64,000 bases of DNA from Chitinophagales bacterium (GCA_023957215.1 JAMLHH010000011.1:1-64000), one strand, 5' to 3'; counted from the stretch's first letter, positions 28,374 through 37,362 are shown. Program-made: numbers and translations. The notes: generated by a model from the sequence alone, not told the origin.

Positions 28374-29291
28374 ATGTCATCAGGCACTTTAGACTCAGAT
28401 AGAAAAAAGGTATTCTACTATATTAGCAGGCTATTGCTTTTGTTTGTGGCAGGTAATCTTTTGGCTCAAATATTAGCCCGCATACTCCTTTTTATATTTT
28501 ATCCCGATTTTAAAGGAAACACCTTGATGGCGCTCACTCATTCATTTCCATCCGCATGGTATTTGATTCGATGGATACAATTGATACATACCGTTTTTTC
28601 CTTTGGATTTCCTTCTTTATGGATTTGGAAAATATATAGTGGAAGTTTCAAGATAGGATTATTGCAAAGAGGAAGTAAATGTCCCGTTTATTCAATATGG
28701 GTGATACTAATGATAATCTGTTCTCTTCCATTGGTGCAGTTTCTTTATACTTATAATCAAAACATCCATTTTATAGAACCATTACAAAGCATCTTCACAA
28801 ATATGGAACATCAGGCAGGTGTCATTTCAAAAGGGATGTTGGCAGATACATCCGTTATAGCGGTTTTATTCAACTTTTTTATCATCGTATTTTTAGCATC
28901 AGTTTGTGAAGAGCTATTTTTTAGGGGAGTAATGCAAAAAATTTTGATGAAAGACTTTTCGCCTGCAACTGCCATCTTCATTGCCGCTTTTTTATTTAGC
29001 TTCATTCACTTTCAATTTTTCGGCTTTATCCCGAGAATGTTTTTAGGCATTTTATTGGGTCTTATCTTTTATCATACCGGACACTTACTTTTCTCCATTA
29101 TCGGACATTTTACTTTTAATTTTATCCAGTTATTCATTTATTATTTGACAGGCAGTGATTATTATTCAAGTATATTTGAAAAAAAATCATCATTTGAATA
29201 CTTGGGAGTCATTTCTACAATAATATTTATTACCTTGTATATAAGTTTTAGTAAGTCCTTTTTGAAAAACAGTATCAAGAATGGAAAATGA
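28374..29291 (+). CDS. CPBP-family intramembrane glutamic protease
   Basis: Integral membrane protein of 305 residues from ATG 28374 with about eight helices. The CPBP (Rce1/CaaX-like) catalytic motifs are present: CEELFFRGVMQ (EExxxR), FLFSFIHFQFFGF (FxxxH) and the histidine/asparagine motif HFTFNFIQLF. Members cleave in the membrane and some process bacteriocins or other peptides; the substrate here is unknown. A TTG at 28362 in frame would add four residues. Its end overlaps the DUF2007 gene by 11 bases, leading a tight run CPBP, DUF2007, cdsA, cmk. Confidence 0.88.
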   Translation: MSSGTLDSDRKKVFYYISRLLLLFVAGNLLAQILARILLFIFYPDFKGNTLMALTHSFPSAWYLIRWIQLIHTVFSFGFPSLWIWKIYSGSFKIGLLQRGSKCPVYSIWVILMIICSLPLVQFLYTYNQNIHFIEPLQSIFTNMEHQAGVISKGMLADTSVIAVLFNFFIIVFLASVCEELFFRGVMQKILMKDFSPATAIFIAAFLFSFIHFQFFGFIPRMFLGILLGLIFYHTGHLLFSIIGHFTFNFIQLFIYYLTGSDYYSSIFEKKSSFEYLGVISTIIFITLYISFSKSFLKNSIKNGK

Positions 29292-29496
29292 ATCAAATAA
29301 TTGGCTACTTTTATCGACTTATCAATTTGAGTACAAAGCTTCCATCTTGGTCGGAAGTTTAGAAAACGAAGGAATTGAGTATAAAATAGAGAACAAGGTA
29401 GATAACGCATTTAATTTTATGGGAAAAGTAGAAATATATGTCAGACAGTCGGATTTCGTTAAAGCTCTACATTTAAAAGAGAATATTGATTTATGA
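29281..29496 (+). CDS. DUF2007 family protein
   Basis: Small soluble protein of 71 residues. The sequence STYQFEYKASILVGSLENEG followed by IEYKIENK and VEIYVRQSDFVKAL is the pattern of the DUF2007 family (described as putative signal-transducing proteins), a ferredoxin-like fold of unknown role. It overlaps the CPBP gene by 11 bases and cdsA by four, so it is translated as part of that run. Confidence 0.75.
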   Translation: MENESNNWLLLSTYQFEYKASILVGSLENEGIEYKIENKVDNAFNFMGKVEIYVRQSDFVKALHLKENIDL

Positions 29497-30344
29497 GTGA
29501 GTTATCAAAAAGAATATCCACCGGCATCATATTTGTCATTGTCTTAATAGGATGTATAGTATGGAATGAATATTCATTTATGCTTTTATTCAGCCTCCTT
29601 ACCATCCTATCCATCAATGAGTATTACAATATCGTTCGTGATAAATTAGTCGCCAATTATGAGTGGCAAACACTTTACAAGTTTTTGAGTACCATCTTTG
29701 GTGTCATCGTATTTGCCATTATCTTTTTGGTGTCAAGTGGTAAAATTCCGTTGATATACCTTTCATTGGTAGCGGCTTTCCCATTGTGCTGGTTTGTAAT
29801 AGAGATGTATCACATTTCGGAAGCACCCTTTGTCAACGTCTGTATCAATTCTATGGCACTTTTTTATATTGCCATGCCTTTTGGTTCTGCCAGTTTTGTC
29901 GTATTTCAACACGGCGGAGATAATTATGAGTTCAAATATCTGTTAGCAGTCCTGATTTTTGCTTGGGCTAACGACTCTTGGGCATATTTGATCGGTAAAA
30001 ATTTTGGGAAACATAAGCTTTTTGAAAGAATTTCACCTAAGAAAACTTGGGAAGGTTTGTTTGGAGGTGCTATCGCATCAATGGTGTTTTCGGGTATTAT
30101 GTATTTTTCATACAATTATTACAGTGTCAATGATGCGGGTTATATCCATTATTTCACACTTTCATTTATCACCATTATCACCAGCACTTACGGCGATCTT
30201 GCCGAATCTATGATAAAAAGAAACTTTAACATCAAAGATACCGGTCACACTTTACCGGGGCATGGAGGTCTATTAGATAGATTTGATGGATTGATTTTCA
30301 CGATTCCAAGTTGTGCCTTATATATCATTGCTACCGGAATATAA
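29493..30344 (+). CDS. cdsA: Phosphatidate cytidylyltransferase
   Basis: Membrane enzyme of 283 residues making CDP-diacylglycerol from CTP and phosphatidate, the branch point of phospholipid synthesis. About seven helices are followed by the conserved ISPKKTWEGLFGG and the CDP-diglyceride synthase signature SMIKRNFNIKDTG with LPGHGGLLDRFD (about 235-265). The ATG overlaps the DUF2007 stop by four bases. cmk begins at the next base after its stop, so CTP supply and CTP use are encoded together. Confidence 0.95.
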   Translation: MSELSKRISTGIIFVIVLIGCIVWNEYSFMLLFSLLTILSINEYYNIVRDKLVANYEWQTLYKFLSTIFGVIVFAIIFLVSSGKIPLIYLSLVAAFPLCWFVIEMYHISEAPFVNVCINSMALFYIAMPFGSASFVVFQHGGDNYEFKYLLAVLIFAWANDSWAYLIGKNFGKHKLFERISPKKTWEGLFGGAIASMVFSGIMYFSYNYYSVNDAGYIHYFTLSFITIITSTYGDLAESMIKRNFNIKDTGHTLPGHGGLLDRFDGLIFTIPSCALYIIATGI

Positions 30345-31049
30345 ATGACACCTATACCGCACAAAATCAATATCGCCATTGATGGTCATAGTGGCTGTGG
30401 AAAATCTACCACTGCAAAAGCAGTCGCTCAAAAGCTCCATTATATCTATATAGATACCGGAGCCATGTACAGGGCCATTACTTTATTTTTTATTAGAAAC
30501 CACATTGACTTAAAGGATAAAAAGGCAGTCCAAGAAGCTCTTTCAAATATTTCTATTGGTTTTAAAAGGGAGTCTCAGAGTGGTCAACCCAATACTTATC
30601 TCAATGAAGAGAATGTAGAATACGATATCCGTACTCCAGTGGTAGCCTCAAAAGTTTCTGATGTTGCGGCTATTGAAGAAGTCAGAAAATTTCTTGTTGA
30701 CCAACAAAGAGAAATCGGCAAAAATAAAGGAGTGGTCATGGATGGAAGAGATATCGGAACAGTCGTATTTCCGGATGCTGAATGCAAATTTTTTATTACT
30801 GCTAACGCTGATGTCAGAGCTGAAAGGAGGTTAAAAGAATTAAAAGAAAACGGCATACAAGATACTCTTGAATCCGTCAGGGAGAATCTTTTAAAACGAG
30901 ATGAAATTGATAGTAATCGTACTATTTCTCCTTTGAAGAAAGCAGAAGATGCACATCTGATTGATACTTCTTACATCACCATTGATGAGCAAGTACAAGA
31001 AGTTTTAGATGTCGTAAGAAGTTATCTAAATCAGCACAACTCCCATTAG
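30345..31049 (+). CDS. cmk: Cytidylate kinase
   Basis: Cytosolic (d)CMP kinase of 234 residues. The P-loop is GHSGCGKSTTAK (about 13-24). The substrate-binding segments are YIDTGAMYRAIT and VMDGRDIGTVVFPDA, and the lid arginines lie in ADVRAERRLKEL and KRDEIDSNR. All are typical of the Cmk family. It follows cdsA with no gap, and its last four bases overlap the convergent AlkB-like gene. Confidence 0.95.
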   Translation: MTPIPHKINIAIDGHSGCGKSTTAKAVAQKLHYIYIDTGAMYRAITLFFIRNHIDLKDKKAVQEALSNISIGFKRESQSGQPNTYLNEENVEYDIRTPVVASKVSDVAAIEEVRKFLVDQQREIGKNKGVVMDGRDIGTVVFPDAECKFFITANADVRAERRLKELKENGIQDTLESVRENLLKRDEIDSNRTISPLKKAEDAHLIDTSYITIDEQVQEVLDVVRSYLNQHNSH

Positions 31050-31648
31050 ACAAGAATATTTCGAAAAGTAATATTGATTCTCGGATTGTCAATTTTTGGC
31101 TCTTTGGGTACACAATGATACCATTTATGTTGGGTGAGTCCTTTCATCAGTAATAAACTTCCCTGTTCTAAAGTCAGTTTGACAATATATTTTTTATCCT
31201 CTTGATGTCTCAGTTTAAATTGTCTTGTCATTCCAAAGCTTAAAGATGCAATCATAGGATTTTTACCTAATTCCTTTTCATTATCCTTGTGCCAACCGAC
31301 ACTGTCTGTTCCATCCCGATACAAATTGAGCAATGCACTATTGAAAGGATGTTGAAAAAAGGTTTCTATCTTGATTTTCAACTGTAACAATTCTTCTGTC
31401 CATACATTGGGTTGCATCGTAGTACCACTGTAACTGTACAAGGCATTATTATCACCATACCATGCAGTCAGTCGGGGTTGAAGGACATTTTTACCAAAAA
31501 GAGTAATAGATTCATGTTTCCATTTTATCTTTTGAGTGAAAAGGTTCAAATAGTTTTCCGATAATGAGGGGGCAATAAAATGAGGGAAATAATAGACTTC
31601 TCCATCAAAAGGCAATAGATTTTGAGTCGTCAGAAAAATTTCATTCAC
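31046..31648 (-). CDS. AlkB-like 2-oxoglutarate/Fe(II) dioxygenase
   Basis: Cytosolic protein of 200 residues with the metal and co-substrate motifs of AlkB DNA/RNA demethylases: HxD in VGWHKDNEKELG, the distal histidine in THKWYHCVPK, and the 2-oxoglutarate arginines in NPRINITFR. The N-terminal lid includes LTAWYGDNNALYSYSG, as in ALKBH2-like bacterial proteins that repair alkylated bases. Whether it acts on DNA, tRNA or another substrate cannot be told. It overlaps the upstream membrane-protein gene by four bases (ATGA), forming the run rnhB > membrane protein > alkB-like. Confidence 0.88.
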   Translation of the reverse strand: MNEIFLTTQNLLPFDGEVYYFPHFIAPSLSENYLNLFTQKIKWKHESITLFGKNVLQPRLTAWYGDNNALYSYSGTTMQPNVWTEELLQLKIKIETFFQHPFNSALLNLYRDGTDSVGWHKDNEKELGKNPMIASLSFGMTRQFKLRHQEDKKYIVKLTLEQGSLLLMKGLTQHKWYHCVPKEPKIDNPRINITFRNILV

Positions 31649-32007
31649 AATCTCATCAATTTTATCGAATGAGCAACAATAACAGATAACATCAAAAGTA
31701 CCAATGAGAAACTAATAAAGGTAAAAAGATAATTCATATCCCCTTTGACAATAACCAACAATAACTTGAAATATTGAGGAAAAAGGTAAACTGCCACCAA
31801 CGTCAAACCTACAATTTGGACATAAGGAGATGAAGGCTTTTTTAAAATCACCATAAAATGGGCTATTAAAAAAAGCAATACTCCCAAGCTCATACAAAGA
31901 TTGCTCTTCGTGATACCTTCAAATTGGTATGCAGAAAAGTTGATAAATGACAATATCACTATTGACAAAACCGTAAAAACACCGATGAGTGCAGATTGTT
32001 TTTTCAT
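31645..32007 (-). CDS. Small four-helix membrane protein, unknown function
   Basis: Protein of 120 residues with four hydrophobic segments (around 8-27, 37-56, 63-84 and 91-115) and very short loops. No family is recognised. It is tightly packed, with its start overlapping the rnhB stop by one base and its stop overlapping the alkB-like start by four, so it is very likely a real translated gene. Confidence 0.7.
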   Translation of the reverse strand: MKKQSALIGVFTVLSIVILSFINFSAYQFEGITKSNLCMSLGVLLFLIAHFMVILKKPSSPYVQIVGLTLVAVYLFPQYFKLLLVIVKGDMNYLFTFISFSLVLLMLSVIVAHSIKLMRL

Positions 32008-32618
32008 TACTTTTCAAATAAAATCAAATCCGAATCATTTTCTTTGAATAGTCTGAAACTTCTTCGGTGATAAGGAGTGATGCCATATTTCTGAATGGCC
32101 GCACGATGAGATTTTGTCGGATAACCTTTATTGATATCCCATTGATATTCAGCGTATTCTTTTGAAAGCTTCACCATCATATCATCCCGGTAAGTTTTTG
32201 CCAATATAGAAGCTGCTGAAATTTGGGTGTATTTACTATCACCTTTTATAATACATTGATGAGGAATCCGTCGGTAAGGATAAAATTTATTGCCGTCTAT
32301 AATCAAAATTTCAGGACGCATTTTTAAACCGTCAATGGCTCTATGCATTGCCAAAATAGAAGCTTTTAAAATATTGATTTCATCTATCTCTTGATGGCTT
32401 ACGATACCCACTCCAAAATCCAATGCATTGTTGACAATAAAATCCCTCAAAATTTCTCTATCGGTCTTCTTGACCTGTTTTGAATCATTCAGTAAAGGGT
32501 GATATAAGTTATCAGGCAGTATCACCGCAGCGGCAACTACCGGCCCGGCGAGACAACCTCTGCCAGCTTCATCACAGCCACAGATAATGTTATTTTCAAA
32601 GGCAAAAAAATCAGGCAT
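32007..32618 (-). CDS. rnhB: Ribonuclease HII
   Basis: Cytosolic enzyme of 203 residues removing ribonucleotides from RNA-DNA hybrids. The active-site cluster starts with [20 protein letters not shown] (DExxR type). The remaining acidic residues are in LIIDGNKF and [12 protein letters not shown], in the order typical of RNase HII. Length is normal. It leads the minus-strand run that continues with the small membrane protein and the AlkB-like dioxygenase, and sits after the HU gene and its terminator. Confidence 0.94.
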   Translation of the reverse strand: MPDFFAFENNIICGCDEAGRGCLAGPVVAAAVILPDNLYHPLLNDSKQVKKTDREILRDFIVNNALDFGVGIVSHQEIDEINILKASILAMHRAIDGLKMRPEILIIDGNKFYPYRRIPHQCIIKGDSKYTQISAASILAKTYRDDMMVKLSKEYAEYQWDINKGYPTKSHRAAIQKYGITPYHRRSFRLFKENDSDLILFEK

Positions 32619-32642
32619 TTATCCGGCTTATAAAGCTAAAAA

Positions 32643-32672
32643 GATATACCCAGTATAATACTTGAGTATATC
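32643..32672 (-). terminator. Intrinsic terminator after the HU gene
   Basis: On the minus strand a hairpin of outer stem GATATAC/GTATATC and inner stem AGTAT/ATACT is followed at once by TTTTT. A second small hairpin (GACTG/CAGTC around an A-tract, 32687-32705) lies between it and the HU stop. Together they separate HU from rnhB. Confidence 0.6.
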
Positions 32673-32718
32673 CTTTAACTTATAAAGACTGCAAAAAAAA
32701 CAGTCGAAATCTTATTTC

Positions 32719-32994
32719 CTATTTATTAGCAGAGTCATCTAAAGCTTTGCCGGCTTTAAATTTGACTTGTCTTTTAGCAGCAATTTTAATGACTTTTCCG
32801 GTAGCAGGATTTCTACCTGTTCTTGCAGCTCTTTCATTTACAGAGAAAGTACCAAAACCAATCAATGTAACTTTATCGCCAGCCGCCAAAGCATCTGAGA
32901 TACCATCTAAAACCGCAGCCAAAGCATCAGTGGCTTGTGCCTTTGTAATTCCTGAATTGTCAGCAATTGCCTTAATTAAATCTCCTTTGTTCAT
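32719..32994 (-). CDS. HU-family DNA-binding protein
   Basis: Histone-like protein of 91 residues that bends DNA as a dimer. The N-terminal helices (MNKGDLIKAIADNSGITKAQ), the beta-arm signature GFGTFSVNERAARTGRNPATG and the closing VKFKAGKALDDSAN are classical for HU rather than IHF. It has its own promoter and terminator, consistent with an abundant protein. The coding sequence is richer in G+C than its surroundings, as expected for a highly expressed gene. Confidence 0.96.
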   Translation of the reverse strand: MNKGDLIKAIADNSGITKAQATDALAAVLDGISDALAAGDKVTLIGFGTFSVNERAARTGRNPATGKVIKIAAKRQVKFKAGKALDDSANK

Positions 32995-33034
32995 AATTTA
33001 GTTAATTTTTGTTTGTTAAAAGTTCTTATTAAAA

Positions 33035-33042
33035 CAAATTTA
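33035..33042 (-). promoter_or_regulatory. -7 promoter box for the HU gene
   Basis: On the minus strand this reads TAAATTTG, an exact TAnnTTTG, about 40 bases before the HU start at 32994. Upstream TTTG motifs occur within 20-30 bases, so a -33 element is plausible. The rest of the 293-base gap to 33287 is A+T-rich with no gene that I can support. Confidence 0.45.
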
Positions 33043-33262
33043 AAAGCAAATTGCAAAAAAGCAAACATTGTCTTTATTTTTATTTCAAAATATATGAAAT
33101 ACTGACATATTTAACAGAAAAAAGCGATTTTTCAGTCAATTCTCCTTATAAAGTCAAAAGTTTTTATTCGCAAAATTGCACTGATCAATTTTCACCTTCC
33201 TATATATTCAAAAGTATTACAAGAAAAAGTATTATACTTTTTTATAAAAGGGAGTAGCTGCT

Positions 33263-33270
33263 TAACTTTG
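33263..33270 (+). promoter_or_regulatory. -7 promoter box for the gene at 33288
   Basis: TAACTTTG, an exact TAnnTTTG, lies 17 bases before the ATG at 33288, giving a leader of about ten bases. Confidence 0.5.
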
Positions 33271-33287
33271 AGTTTTTAACTATTAAT

Positions 33288-33815
33288 ATGGAGATAATAT
33301 ATTATACGATTCCGAGTCTTGTAGTTCTCATAGGAGTTTACTTTTTAGTCAGTAAATTATCTGACGAAGGATATGAAAAACTTCATCTGATTCTCAGACA
33401 CTCTATTTTAAAGGAAAATCAAAAATTATCTTTACCTATCAGGTTTCAAGCTTATGAGAGATTGACACTTTTATTAGATCGTATGTCACCACTCAAAATC
33501 ATCGGTCGAAATAAAACCGGTCACTCTTCGGCACAAGAATATTCCCGTCTTTTAATCGCAGATATCAATTCGGAAGTACAATACAATGTATCCCAACAAA
33601 TTTATGTATCGGCTGAGATTTGGAAACTCATTTTAAGTATCAAGACCCAAATCTCAACACTTATTTTAGAAGTTACTCATGCACTTCCTGCAAACGCAAG
33701 TGCAGAAGATTTAAGCAATGCTTTAATTAAATATATGAACGAATTAGAAGAGGATAAGAATCCTGTCAATGTAGGTCTTAAATACTTGAGAAATGAAGTG
33801 GCTCAATTATATTAG
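33288..33815 (+). CDS. Conserved Bacteroidota protein of unknown function
   Basis: Protein of 175 residues with one N-terminal membrane segment (about 5-22) and a helical cytosolic body. The stretch SLPIRFQAYERLTLLLDRMSP and the later IYVSAEIWKLILSIKTQI resemble a widespread Bacteroidota family that I know only as hypothetical. No catalytic motif is seen. It is transcribed from its own promoter, and its end overlaps the following 5'-nucleotidase-domain gene by 23 bases, so the three genes 33288-35461 probably form one unit. Confidence 0.7.
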   Translation: MEIIYYTIPSLVVLIGVYFLVSKLSDEGYEKLHLILRHSILKENQKLSLPIRFQAYERLTLLLDRMSPLKIIGRNKTGHSSAQEYSRLLIADINSEVQYNVSQQIYVSAEIWKLILSIKTQISTLILEVTHALPANASAEDLSNALIKYMNELEEDKNPVNVGLKYLRNEVAQLY

Positions 33816-34524
33816 TATCCTATTAATAGGTGTGCTGACCTATTCTTGCGACACCGTAAAGGTTTCCAAAACCAAGGTATCACTTTACGATATACAATCA
33901 GACAAAGGTATTGACTCTAATCTATATCATACCATACAAACCTATAAGGCTCAAATGGATAAAAAGATGAATCAGGTCATCTCATATCTTCCCGAAGATT
34001 TGACCAAAGAGCAACCCTCTTGCAATATCGGAAATATGATGGCGGATATCATTTATAATTATTATTTAGAGAAAAACGATACATTAGATTTGGCGGTGAT
34101 GAACCAAGGTGGGATTAGGACACACTTTATTCCCAAAGGTTCTCTGACGATAGGTAATGCATTTGAAATTATGCCGTTTGAGAATAAGATAGTTCAATTA
34201 GATATCCCCGGCACCGTCCTTTTGGAATTTATGGAACACATAGTAAGTTTGGGGGGCTGGCCTATTTCTCATGGCGAAATCCTCCTTAGTCACGATAACA
34301 AAATAAAAGAGATATTGATAAACGGTCAAGCTTTGGACACACATAAAATGTATCGAATCGCAACTAATGATTATATAGCAAGCGGCGGTGATCAATGTAG
34401 TTTTCTGATGACACTTCCGAGGCATGAAACTAACATTTTACTGAGGGATGTAGTCATTCAATCTTGGGAAAAAGAGCAAGGAGGAATTCATATTGACAAT
34501 ACGAAAAGAATACGATATGAATAA
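33793..34524 (+). CDS. 5'-nucleotidase C-terminal domain lipoprotein
   Basis: Protein of 243 residues with a lipoprotein signal (ISILLIGVLTYSC, cysteine about 19). The body is the substrate-binding C-terminal domain of UshA-type 5'-nucleotidases: NIGNMMADIIYNYY, LAVMNQGGIRTHFIPKGSLT, FEIMPFENKIVQLDI and YRIATNDYIASGGDQCSF. The metal-binding catalytic domain is missing from this protein and is encoded by the next gene. The two overlap by eight bases. The products presumably assemble on the periplasmic side, or at the cell surface, into one nucleotidase; this is an inference. Confidence 0.85.
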   Translation: MKWLNYISILLIGVLTYSCDTVKVSKTKVSLYDIQSDKGIDSNLYHTIQTYKAQMDKKMNQVISYLPEDLTKEQPSCNIGNMMADIIYNYYLEKNDTLDLAVMNQGGIRTHFIPKGSLTIGNAFEIMPFENKIVQLDIPGTVLLEFMEHIVSLGGWPISHGEILLSHDNKIKEILINGQALDTHKMYRIATNDYIASGGDQCSFLMTLPRHETNILLRDVVIQSWEKEQGGIHIDNTKRIRYE

Positions 34525-35461
34525 GGGTAGAAGGAAGTTTATCAAGACTGTAGGATTCGGCACTGCAATGGTAAGTGTGGGAATGACTCCTTTTCATTTG
34601 AATGCTAAAATGAAAGACAGGCATCTTGTCATATTGCATACCAATGATGTACACAGCCACTTAGACCCGTTTCCGGCTTCACACAAAGCTTATCCCGGAA
34701 TGGGCGGAGTCTATGCACGCAAAAAATTAATAGCATCCATTAGAAATGAAGGGCACCCGACCCTCCTTTTTGACTGTGGAGACATTTTCCAAGGAACGCC
34801 TTATTTCAATTTATTTAATGGAGAACCTGAAATCAAAGCGATGAATGACATGGGTTATGATGCAGGTACGATAGGAAACCACGAATTTGACGATGGCTTG
34901 GAGAACATGAAAATACAATTTGCCAAAGCCGAATTTCCGATTATCTGTTCCAATTATGACTTCTCAAATACCGTCTTAAAAGGAATGATAGAGCCCTATA
35001 AAATTTTCACTTTAGACAATTGTTTGAAAGTAGGTGTTTTTGGTTTGGGTGTCGAAATGGATGGTTTGGTATTGCCCGAACTTTGTAAAGGTGTCATCTT
35101 TCAAGACCCTATCGAAACAGCCAATAAAATGGCAGATTTTTTAAAAAATGAAAAGAAGTGCAATTTGGTCGTTGTCCTTTCACATATTGGTTATAAATAT
35201 TCCGATTCCAATATTGTTTGTGATATTACTTTGGCTGAAAAGACTAATCATATTGATGTCATTTTGGGTGGACACACCCATACTTTTATGGATCAACCGG
35301 ATATCAGGAAGAATCTTTCCAATCAAAATGTCATCATTAACCAAGTGGGATGGGCCGGGGTAAAATTAGGAAGGGTAAATGTTAAATTTTCCGGAAAAAT
35401 AAAGAACATCAGTGCTAAATGCCATACTGTAATTACGAATAAAATTCAAAATGAAATTTGA
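34517..35461 (+). CDS. 5'-nucleotidase metallophosphatase domain protein
   Basis: Protein of 314 residues from ATG 34517, with a twin-arginine-like signal (GRRKFIKTVGFGTAMVSVG). It is the calcineurin-like catalytic domain of UshA-type enzymes: metal ligands in LHTNDVHSHLDPF, FDCGDIFQGTPY, TIGNHEFDDGL, VVLSHIGYKYSD and LGGHTHTF. It lacks the C-terminal substrate domain, which the upstream gene supplies. An in-frame upstream start at 34493 would put eight residues before MNKGRRKF and is less likely. Twin-arginine export would mean it folds with its metals before leaving the cytoplasm. Confidence 0.88.
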   Translation: MNKGRRKFIKTVGFGTAMVSVGMTPFHLNAKMKDRHLVILHTNDVHSHLDPFPASHKAYPGMGGVYARKKLIASIRNEGHPTLLFDCGDIFQGTPYFNLFNGEPEIKAMNDMGYDAGTIGNHEFDDGLENMKIQFAKAEFPIICSNYDFSNTVLKGMIEPYKIFTLDNCLKVGVFGLGVEMDGLVLPELCKGVIFQDPIETANKMADFLKNEKKCNLVVVLSHIGYKYSDSNIVCDITLAEKTNHIDVILGGHTHTFMDQPDIRKNLSNQNVIINQVGWAGVKLGRVNVKFSGKIKNISAKCHTVITNKIQNEI

Positions 35462-35534
35462 TTTTTATTTATGATTTATTTTGGTCAACTTTACTTTGTA
35501 ACATTTTATAAACAATCATAAATTGTCTTGAATT

Positions 35535-36959
35535 ATGAAACACAAGTACGAGCTTGTTTGGGATAACTGTCTGAAGATTATTAAAGATAATATTAGCATT
35601 AATAGTTATAAGACATGGTTTGAGCCTATTAAAGCCGTAAAGCTTGAAGACAATGTATTGACCATCCAAGTACCTAGTCAGTTTTTCTATGAATGGCTGG
35701 AAGAATACTATGTCAACCTTCTCAGGAAGACTATCAAAAGAGAACTTGGTAAGGATGCAAAATTAGAATATAGAATCGTTGTTGACAATAATTCTATAAA
35801 AGGTAGTCAAGGAACTATCAATCTGCTCAATGATAGATCCAACACTTATAATGTTAACAACATGAATTTAAACAATCCCGGAAGTGTAATCAAAAACCCT
35901 TTTATCATTCCGGGTTTAAAAAAGCTCAAAATAGATCCACAGCTCAATCCTACTTATACATTTGAATCTTTTGTGGAAGGCGAATGTAATAAATTAGCAA
36001 GAGCGGCCGGTATTGCTGTCGCAAAATCTCCGGGTATTACTTCTTTCAACCCGCTTGTTATTTGGGGAGATGTAGGTATTGGAAAGACCCACTTGGCACA
36101 TGCAATTGGTAATCAGGCAAAGTCTTTGTATCCCAATAAGTCAGTATTGTATGTAAGTTCTGAAAAATTTGCCAATCAGTTTGTCAATGCATTAAAAGAA
36201 AACAATATTAACGATTTTATCCACTTTTATCAGATGATAGATATTTTGATAGTGGATGATATTGAATTTTTTGAAAATAAAGCAAAAACCCAAGATGTAT
36301 TTTTTCATATTTTCAATCATTTACACCAAACCGGCAAACAACTGATTTTGACGATGGATAAACCTCCGAAAGATTTGGAAGGTGTAGAAGAGAGATTGCT
36401 TTCAAGATTCAAATGGGGACTTAGTACTGATGTCAAAGAACCGAGTTTTGAAACCAGAATGGCTATTTTACAAAGCAGACTTCATAGAGATGGTGTAGAA
36501 ATGCCTTATGAAATCATTGAATTTATTGCTTATAATATCAAGACAGTAAGAGATTTGGTGGGTGCTACTACTACTATTTTAGCGGAATCGACTCTGACGA
36601 AAAGAGAAATTACGATAGAAATGGCAAAAAGAGTTGCTACTCTTTACATTAAAAATGCATCTAAAGAAATTCAAATCGAAACGATTCAGAATGTCGTTTG
36701 TGAATACTTTGAAGTCACAGTAGATAAGCTCAAAGGAAAAACACGAAAACGCCCTATCGTACAAGCAAGGCAATTATCTATGTTTTTTGCAAAACAATAT
36801 ACAAAACACTCTTTAAAATCTATCGGTTCTTATTTTGGGGATAGAGATCACAGTACTGTCATTCATTCCTGTCAGGCTGTAAGAGATCAGATAGATACAG
36901 ACAGTGATTTTAAAGAGTCTGTGGAAGAGTTGAAAAAAAGAATTGAACTTAGTCTTTAA
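35535..36959 (+). CDS. dnaA: Chromosomal replication initiator DnaA
   Basis: Protein of 474 residues. Domain I (about 1-90: WDNCLKIIKDNISINSYKTWFEPI) is followed by a short variable linker, the AAA+ domain (about 130-350) with Walker A GDVGIGKTHLAHAIG and Walker B DILIVDDIEFF, and the DNA-binding domain IV with the DnaA signature GDRDHSTVIHSCQAV. Between Walker B and sensor I the protein reads ENKAKTQDVFFHIFNHLH, as in other Bacteroidota DnaA. No dnaN, and no cluster of 9-bp DnaA boxes, is evident in the flanks, so the origin may be elsewhere. The gene follows the split nucleotidase by about 70 bases. Confidence 0.95.
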   Translation: MKHKYELVWDNCLKIIKDNISINSYKTWFEPIKAVKLEDNVLTIQVPSQFFYEWLEEYYVNLLRKTIKRELGKDAKLEYRIVVDNNSIKGSQGTINLLNDRSNTYNVNNMNLNNPGSVIKNPFIIPGLKKLKIDPQLNPTYTFESFVEGECNKLARAAGIAVAKSPGITSFNPLVIWGDVGIGKTHLAHAIGNQAKSLYPNKSVLYVSSEKFANQFVNALKENNINDFIHFYQMIDILIVDDIEFFENKAKTQDVFFHIFNHLHQTGKQLILTMDKPPKDLEGVEERLLSRFKWGLSTDVKEPSFETRMAILQSRLHRDGVEMPYEIIEFIAYNIKTVRDLVGATTTILAESTLTKREITIEMAKRVATLYIKNASKEIQIETIQNVVCEYFEVTVDKLKGKTRKRPIVQARQLSMFFAKQYTKHSLKSIGSYFGDRDHSTVIHSCQAVRDQIDTDSDFKESVEELKKRIELSL

Positions 36960-37051
36960 ATAATTCATCTTTTTATTGTTTTTAAAGATATACTTCCTAT
37001 TTTTGTGCGCCTTTGAGAAGCTAAGGCAAAAGTTCTTAAAAATAAGATAGA

Positions 37052-37136
37052 GGTGAGATGGGTGAGTGGCTTAAACCAGCAGTTTGCTAAACTGTCGTAC
37101 CGTAAGGTACCGAGGGTTCGAATCCCTCTCTCACCG
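37052..37136 (+). tRNA. tRNA-Ser (GCT anticodon)
   Basis: A full cloverleaf can be drawn: acceptor GGTGAGA/TCTCACC, anticodon stem GCAGT/ACTGT with loop TTGCTAA (anticodon GCT), a long variable arm (GTACCGTAAGGTAC) typical of class II tRNAs, and a T-arm GAGGGTTCGAATCCCTC. The discriminator is G. No CCA is encoded. Confidence 0.95.
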
Positions 37137-37150
37137 CTGTATAAACTTCA

Positions 37151-37225
<75 letters not shown>

Positions 37226-37234
37226 CTCTTTTTT

Positions 37235-37288
37235 AGAACCAAGAACCAAGAGCTAAGAACCAAGAACCAAGAGCCAAGAGCCAAGACC
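37235..37288 (+). repeat. Period-7 tandem repeat (AAGAACC type)
   Basis: About eight units of seven bases: AAGAACC with variants AAGAGCT and AAGAGCC, starting directly after the tRNA-Pro gene. The same repeat occurs at 47611-47657. It has no stem-loop potential and no coding sense. It is non-coding DNA before the convergent end of the helicase gene. Confidence 0.9.
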
Positions 37289-37362
37289 TTGCATGAGAAA
37301 TAAGATAATCAATCAATAGATAGTCAATTTCTTTTCAACTCTCTAATTTCAAATCTTCATTA

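Noticed and set aside
31645-32007. Toxin or holin
   Set aside because: Four helices and tight packing with rnhB and the AlkB-like gene fit an ordinary membrane protein; there is no partner gene or toxin motif.
33051-33257. 68-residue plus-strand frame between HU and the next gene
   Set aside because: Low-complexity A+T-rich DNA with promoter elements; no start signal and no protein-like pattern.
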